A DNA stretch of 10,127 nt from an uncultured Olsenella sp. (GTDB taxonomy: Bacteria; Actinomycetota; Coriobacteriia; Coriobacteriales; Atopobiaceae). The position numbers were made by a program, and so were the translations under genes. The notes under the pieces were generated by a model that was given only the letters and a program-made list of their open reading frames with translations, did not search any database and was not told where the DNA came from. This document shows positions 6,806 through 10,127 of the stretch, one piece after another (positions within the stretch are counted from its first letter, which is position 1; each line of letters opens with the position of its first letter). Location: NCBI GenBank assembly GCA_937900605.1, contig CALCDK010000008.1:1-10127 (forward strand). The letters are read 5' to 3'.

Positions 6806-8008
6806 GTGTTCACCAAGGAGCAGCTCGAGGGCCTCGCGACGCCCTGCTTCGTCTTCGACCAGGTCGAGCTTGACGCCAACTTCCGCGACTTCGGCCGCGC
6901 CCTGCGTGACGCGTGGGGCCCGCTCGCGTGGGTCGGCTACTCGGTCAAGACCAACCCGTTCCCGTGGATTCTCGACCGCGCCCGCGCGTGCGGCTGCTTC
7001 GCCGAGGTCGTCTCGGACGACGAGTACGCGCTCGCGCTCGACCGGGGCTTCTCGCCGGAGCGCATCATCTTCAACGGCCCCGTCAAGGGCCGTGAGTGGC
7101 TGCGCTACGCCATCCTCAACGGCTCCGTCGTCAACCTCGACTCCCGCCGCGAGCTGCGCTGGGTCGGCGAGCTTGCCGAGGAGGGCTTGCGCGACATCCG
7201 CGTGGGCGTCAGGGCCAACATCGACCTCGAGCGCTTCTGCCCGGGCCAGACCATCGGCGGCGACCAGCCCGGCCGCTTCGGCTTCTGCTACGAGGACGGT
7301 GACCTCGCGCGCGCCATCGAGGTGCTGCGCGCCATGCCCGGCGTGAGCGTCTGCGGCCTGCACATGCACGTCACCACCTACGGTCGCAAGCCCGAGGCCT
7401 ATCGCGTCCTGGCCCGTCACGCCGCGCGCATCATCCGCGAGAACGGCATGGAGGCCGACCTCGACTACGTCGACATGGGCGGCGGCTACTACGGTGGCGG
7501 CAAGCGCAACGAGGGCCGCTACGAGGAGTACGCCCAGGTCTTCGCCGAGGAGCTCGGCTTCCTCGACTCCTCGCGCGTGCGCCTGTTCGTCGAGCCCGGC
7601 GGCGCGGTGGTGTGCACCCCGGGCTACTACGTCGGACGCGTCGTGGACGCCAAGGACGTGCGCGGCATGCGCTTCGTGGTGAGCGAGCTTTCGCGCCTCG
7701 ACATCGACCACGAGATGAAGAAGACCTCCTACCCGCTGGAGCTCTTCTCGTCCTCGGAGCAGACGCACTCCGCGCAGGAGCTGTGCGGCTTCACCTGCAT
7801 GGAGAGCGACCGCCTGTGCCTTCTGGAGGACCAGCCTGAGCTGCGCGAGGGCGACCTCGTCCTCGTGCGCTTCGCCGGCGCGTATTCCATGAGCTTCACG
7901 CCCGGCTTCTTCATCGAGCACGCCCCGGCCGTCTACGCCTGGCACGACGGCTCCTTCGAGCTGCTGCGGGCTGGCTTCGACCGACTTCCCCCGCAGTCCG
8001 ACCGATAG
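6806..8008 (+). CDS. Fold-type III PLP enzyme, diaminopimelate/ornithine decarboxylase-like
   Basis: This 400-residue protein belongs to the alanine racemase-fold decarboxylases (Orn/DAP/Arg decarboxylase group 2). It opens ATPCFVFD, then WVGYSVKTNP with the expected PLP Lys48. GRFGF (156-160), GLHMHVTT (184-191), the phosphate-binding glycine loop DMGGGYYGGG (223-232) and FVEPGGAVV (261-269) follow. The second domain has CGFTCMESDRL, where Cys331, Glu333 and Asp335 match the C-E-S-x-D active-site segment that DAP decarboxylase supplies across the dimer. It ends with FAGAYSMSFTPGFF. All catalytic elements are therefore present, so it is probably an active enzyme. GTG 6806 follows AGGAAGGA at 6788-6795. 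Its position as last gene of a sugar operon argues against the housekeeping lysine role: it more likely decarboxylates or racemises an amino acid, or an aminoacyl-sugar, for this pathway. The substrate is unknown. Confidence 0.85.
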   Translation: MFTKEQLEGLATPCFVFDQVELDANFRDFGRALRDAWGPLAWVGYSVKTNPFPWILDRARACGCFAEVVSDDEYALALDRGFSPERIIFNGPVKGREWLRYAILNGSVVNLDSRRELRWVGELAEEGLRDIRVGVRANIDLERFCPGQTIGGDQPGRFGFCYEDGDLARAIEVLRAMPGVSVCGLHMHVTTYGRKPEAYRVLARHAARIIRENGMEADLDYVDMGGGYYGGGKRNEGRYEEYAQVFAEELGFLDSSRVRLFVEPGGAVVCTPGYYVGRVVDAKDVRGMRFVVSELSRLDIDHEMKKTSYPLELFSSSEQTHSAQELCGFTCMESDRLCLLEDQPELREGDLVLVRFAGAYSMSFTPGFFIEHAPAVYAWHDGSFELLRAGFDRLPPQSDR

Positions 8009-8012
8009 AGAC

Positions 8013-8052
8013 GCGGCCCGCGCCGTGGGTCCTTGGGCCCACGGCGCACCGC
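8013..8052 (+). terminator. GC-rich hairpin after the operon, possible transcription terminator
   Basis: A perfect 10-bp inverted repeat, GCGCCGTGGG (8020-8029) with CCCACGGCGC (8038-8047), encloses an 8-base loop that can pair further. GCGG (8013-8016) and CCGC (8049-8052) extend it past a small internal loop. It lies 11 bases after the PLP gene stop at its inner arm and ends about 20 bases before the lysozyme start. There is no T-run after it, so it is not a textbook intrinsic terminator; it could attenuate transcription or protect the 3' end of the mRNA. Confidence 0.5.
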
Positions 8053-8072
8053 TGACCCCCGAGGGAGGGTGC

Positions 8073-10127
8073 ATGACCCACAACCGACCCACGACCGGCC
8101 GCCGCGCCCGTCACGCGCTTCTCGCCGGGCTCCTCGCCCTGGCCGCGCTGGCCGCAGCACCGCTTGCGGCCCCGACGACGGCCCTCGCCGACGACTACGA
8201 GGAGCTGGTCGACTTCGCCCAGGAGCACTGCCAGGGCATGCCCGACCCGGTCGAGATGGCCTCGCTCGACGAGCCTCGCGCCTACGTGAGCGCCCCGTAC
8301 TGGCAGGGCGACTCGTTCTACAACGGCGACGGCACGCTCTTCCTGGCCGACGCCGCCAACGTGATCGACGTTTCGGAGCACCAGGGCGTCATCGACTGGC
8401 AGGCCGTGAGGGACTCCGGCGTCGACGCCGCCATCATCCGCGTGGGCTACGGCGTGGGCAACGAGGACCGCTTCGCCGCGCGCAACATCGCCGAGTGCAA
8501 CCGCCTCGGCATCCCGTACGGCGTCTACCTCTACAGCTACGCGTACGACGCCGACTTCGCCCGCAGGGAGGGGGAGTGGGTCGCCGAGGTCTGCGCCCGC
8601 CTCGGCGCGCGCCCCACGCTGCCGTACTACTACGACCTCGAGAACTGGACGTGGACGGGCCACACGCCGCCCGCCTCGCCCAAGGCCTACGAGGGCATCG
8701 TCGACGCGTTCTTCTCGGCCATGGCGTCGCGCGGCATCTCCGATGTGAGCGTCTACAGCTACACGAGCTACCTCCAGGGCCCGCTCAACGCGGAGTCCAT
8801 CTGGCGCCGCACCTCCTGGGTGGCCCAGTACAACTACCGCCTGGACTTCTCAAACCCGTACCGCCCCTCCTTCCACGGCTGGCAGTACAGCGAGAGGGGC
8901 AGCGTGCCGGGCATCCGCGGCGCCGTGGACCTCAACGCCTTCACGCCCCTGCACGCCCCCGAGACCTCCCAGCCCGGCTGGGCGCTGATCGGTGGCCAGT
9001 GGTACTACTTCGACGCGTCGGGCAAGCTGGTCCGCGGATGGGTGGTCGTCGACGGCAGGCGCTACCGCCTCGACATCGACGACGGCCACATGTGGACCGG
9101 CTGGTTCACCGTGGGCGGCGACTGGTACCTGGCCGACGCCTCCGGCGCCATCCAGACCGGCTTCCTCACCTGCCCTGACGGCGCGGTGCGCTACTATTCG
9201 CCCTCCGACGCGCTCATGGTGCGCGGCTGGGCCGTAGAGGGCGGCAGGCGCTACCGCCTGGACCGCGACGACGGCCACCTCTGGTGCGGCTGGTACACCG
9301 TGGACGGGGAGTGGTACCTCTCTGACGCGCAGGGCGTCCAGCAGACCGGCTTCCTCGTGGACCCCGCTGGCATCATGTGCTACTACGACCCCGCGGGCTT
9401 CGACCGCGTCCGCGGCTGGACCGACATCGACGGGGCCCGCTACTTCTTCGACCGCACCGACGGCCGCATGCTCACCGGCTGGTTCGTGGTCGACGGCGCC
9501 TGGTACTACGCACAGCCCTCCGGCGCCCAGGTCCGCGGATGGTTCGACGACGGCGACAGGCGCTACCGCCTGGACCGCGACGACGGCCACATGTGGACCG
9601 GCTGGTACACGGTGGGCGGCGTGTGGTACTACTCCGACCCGTCCGGCGCCCTGGTGCGCCCGACCGGCGGCTGGTTCGTCGAGCGCGGGAGGACCTACTG
9701 GCTCGACCCGGCAACGGGTGCCTGCAGGCAGGGATGGCTCGACCTCGGTGGTGTGCGCTACAGGCTCGACATCAATGACGGCCACCTCTGGACCGGTTGG
9801 TACACCGTCGACGGCGTCTGGTACTTCGCCGAGCCGTCCGGCGCCCTGGTGCGCCCGACTGACGGATGGTTCTACGAGGGCGGCCGCACGTATTGGCTCG
9901 ATCCGACCTCAGGTGCCTGCAGGCAGGGTTGGCTCGACCTAGGCGACAGGCGCTACCGTCTCGACCGCGACGACGGGCACCTGTGGACCGGCTGGTACAC
10001 CGTCGACGGCGTCTGGTACTACGCCAACGGCGATGGCTCCATCGTCCGTGGCTGGCTCTATCTCGGAGGCAGGCGCTACCGTCTCGACCGCGACGACGGG
10101 CACCTGTGGACCGGCTGGTACACCGTC
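8073..10127 (+). CDS. Secreted GH25 muramidase (lysozyme) with C-terminal wall-binding repeats, 3' end missing
   Basis: The gene is open at the right edge; 685 codons are seen with no stop. Residues 1-39 form a signal peptide (basic RRARH, long Leu/Ala core, cleavage likely after TALA, Asp40 next). After a linker of about 55 residues comes a glycosyl hydrolase 25 domain, about 96-290. It begins NVIDVSEHQG (Asp99), has YYYDLEN with Asp188 and the likely catalytic Glu190, and ends with FHGWQYS (Trp270) and AVDLNAF (Asp286). Such domains cut the MurNAc-GlcNAc bond of peptidoglycan. From about residue 303 a Trp/Tyr/Gly-rich repeat region begins, with the RYRLDxDDGH(L/M)W motif about seven times. 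Similar modules bind wall teichoic acid, choline or glucans in other species; the ligand here is unknown. ATG 8073 follows GGGAGGG at 8063-8069, a rather tight spacing. I see no clear AT-rich promoter in the 64-nt gap in front. Confidence 0.93.
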   Translation, partial: MTHNRPTTGRRARHALLAGLLALAALAAAPLAAPTTALADDYEELVDFAQEHCQGMPDPVEMASLDEPRAYVSAPYWQGDSFYNGDGTLFLADAANVIDVSEHQGVIDWQAVRDSGVDAAIIRVGYGVGNEDRFAARNIAECNRLGIPYGVYLYSYAYDADFARREGEWVAEVCARLGARPTLPYYYDLENWTWTGHTPPASPKAYEGIVDAFFSAMASRGISDVSVYSYTSYLQGPLNAESIWRRTSWVAQYNYRLDFSNPYRPSFHGWQYSERGSVPGIRGAVDLNAFTPLHAPETSQPGWALIGGQWYYFDASGKLVRGWVVVDGRRYRLDIDDGHMWTGWFTVGGDWYLADASGAIQTGFLTCPDGAVRYYSPSDALMVRGWAVEGGRRYRLDRDDGHLWCGWYTVDGEWYLSDAQGVQQTGFLVDPAGIMCYYDPAGFDRVRGWTDIDGARYFFDRTDGRMLTGWFVVDGAWYYAQPSGAQVRGWFDDGDRRYRLDRDDGHMWTGWYTVGGVWYYSDPSGALVRPTGGWFVERGRTYWLDPATGACRQGWLDLGGVRYRLDINDGHLWTGWYTVDGVWYFAEPSGALVRPTDGWFYEGGRTYWLDPTSGACRQGWLDLGDRRYRLDRDDGHLWTGWYTVDGVWYYANGDGSIVRGWLYLGGRRYRLDRDDGHLWTGWYTV
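9645..10034 (+). repeat. Two tandem 195-bp (65-residue) higher-order repeats
   Basis: The units 9645-9839 and 9840-10034 share the order GALVRPT, GW-F, GRTYWLDP, GACRQGWLDLG, RYRLDxxDGHLWTGWYTVDGVWY. Hand alignment gives 52 of 65 identical residues. The palindromic GCCTGCAGGC stands at the same place in both, offset by exactly 195 bases. This is a duplicated two-module unit, still in frame. Confidence 0.75.
9948..10127 (+). repeat. 57-bp perfect direct repeat (9948-10004 and 10071-10127)
   Basis: The segments 9948-10004 and 10071-10127 are identical over all 57 bases, including synonymous positions, with a 123-nt (41-codon) offset. Each encodes RRYRLDRDDGHLWTGWYTV. Identity at silent sites points to recent duplication or gene conversion. 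The second copy ends at the window edge, so the match may be longer. Confidence 0.85.

Larger units (their letters stand above)
8979..10127 (+). repeat. Cell-wall-binding (choline-binding-like) repeat array within the lysozyme gene
   Basis: From residue 303 to the window edge the protein consists of divergent modules, each with a GW(x)n-YRLDxDDGH-W-GW-TV-G-WY pattern. The RYRLD motif or its variant starts near residues 329, 392, 456, 496, 562, 626 and 667, giving spacings of about 63, 64, 40, 65, 65 and 41 residues. The two spacing classes reflect an optional extra 24-residue module of the GRTYWLDPxxGACRQGW type. Repeats to the right are more alike than those to the left, as expected if the array grew from its distal end. 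Confidence 0.85.

Noticed and set aside
5630..8092. Minus-strand open frame of about 820 codons
   Set aside because: Antisense to the SDR and PLP genes, whose catalytic motifs are intact; composition is again low-complexity Val/Ala/Glu/Asp and no domain is recognisable.
8033..9178. Plus-strand open frame of 381 codons overlapping the lysozyme start
   Set aside because: Arg/Pro/Gly-rich out-of-frame shadow; the true frame from 8073 carries a signal peptide, a GH25 domain and repeats.
9718..9727. Palindrome GCCTGCAGGC as a regulatory or recombination site, repeated 195 bases later
   Set aside because: It is within the coding repeat (GACRQG residues) and recurs only because the coding unit was duplicated.
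8850..9785. Minus-strand open frame of 311 codons with periodic sequence
   Set aside because: The periodicity is only the antisense reading of the wall-binding repeats.
9645..10127. CRISPR array or non-coding tandem repeat
   Set aside because: Repeat offsets are multiples of three, the frame stays open and the copies encode known wall-binding-like modules.

Overview
The window is a dense, high-GC stretch with every supported gene on the + strand. High GC, strong G/C at third codon positions, GTG/TTG starts beside good Shine-Dalgarno sites, and a secreted GH25 lysozyme carrying long GW/YRLDxDDGH-type wall-binding repeats suggest a Gram-positive actinobacterium. From memory of such repeats I would guess Coriobacteriia (Olsenella, Atopobium or Collinsella relatives). 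The genus is an inference, not something the sequence proves.

Bases 2-8008 look like one operon for a cell-surface sugar: the 3' half of rmlA, rmlB, a wecE-type aminotransferase, a membrane-anchored GT2 glycosyltransferase of the polyprenyl-phosphate type, an ATP-grasp ligase, two adjacent four-helix SMR/EamA-like membrane proteins, an extended SDR epimerase/dehydratase, and a fold-type III PLP decarboxylase-like enzyme. Genes are separated by 3-28 nt or overlap by 4-32 nt. A strong GC-rich hairpin at 8020-8047 follows the last of them. From 8073 to the end of the window runs an unfinished gene for a secreted GH25 muramidase with a long repeat tail, open at the right edge (685 codons seen).

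My reading of the logic: RmlA and RmlB make dTDP-4-keto-6-deoxyglucose and the WecE-like enzyme aminates it to dTDP-4-amino-4,6-dideoxygalactose (Fuc4N). The GT2 enzyme could move a sugar to undecaprenyl phosphate, and the paired small membrane proteins could flip the lipid-linked sugar, as ArnC and ArnE/ArnF do for aminoarabinose in Gram-negatives. The ATP-grasp ligase, the PLP enzyme and the SDR have no place in that known scheme. They may build and attach an amino-acid-derived group, possibly on the free 4-amino group. No acetyltransferase and no final GT-C transferase are visible. The first three steps are well supported; the lipid-linked step and flipping are reasonable inference; the aminoacyl decoration is a hypothesis. 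The neighbouring lysozyme may recognise the resulting wall polymer, but nothing in the sequence shows this directly.
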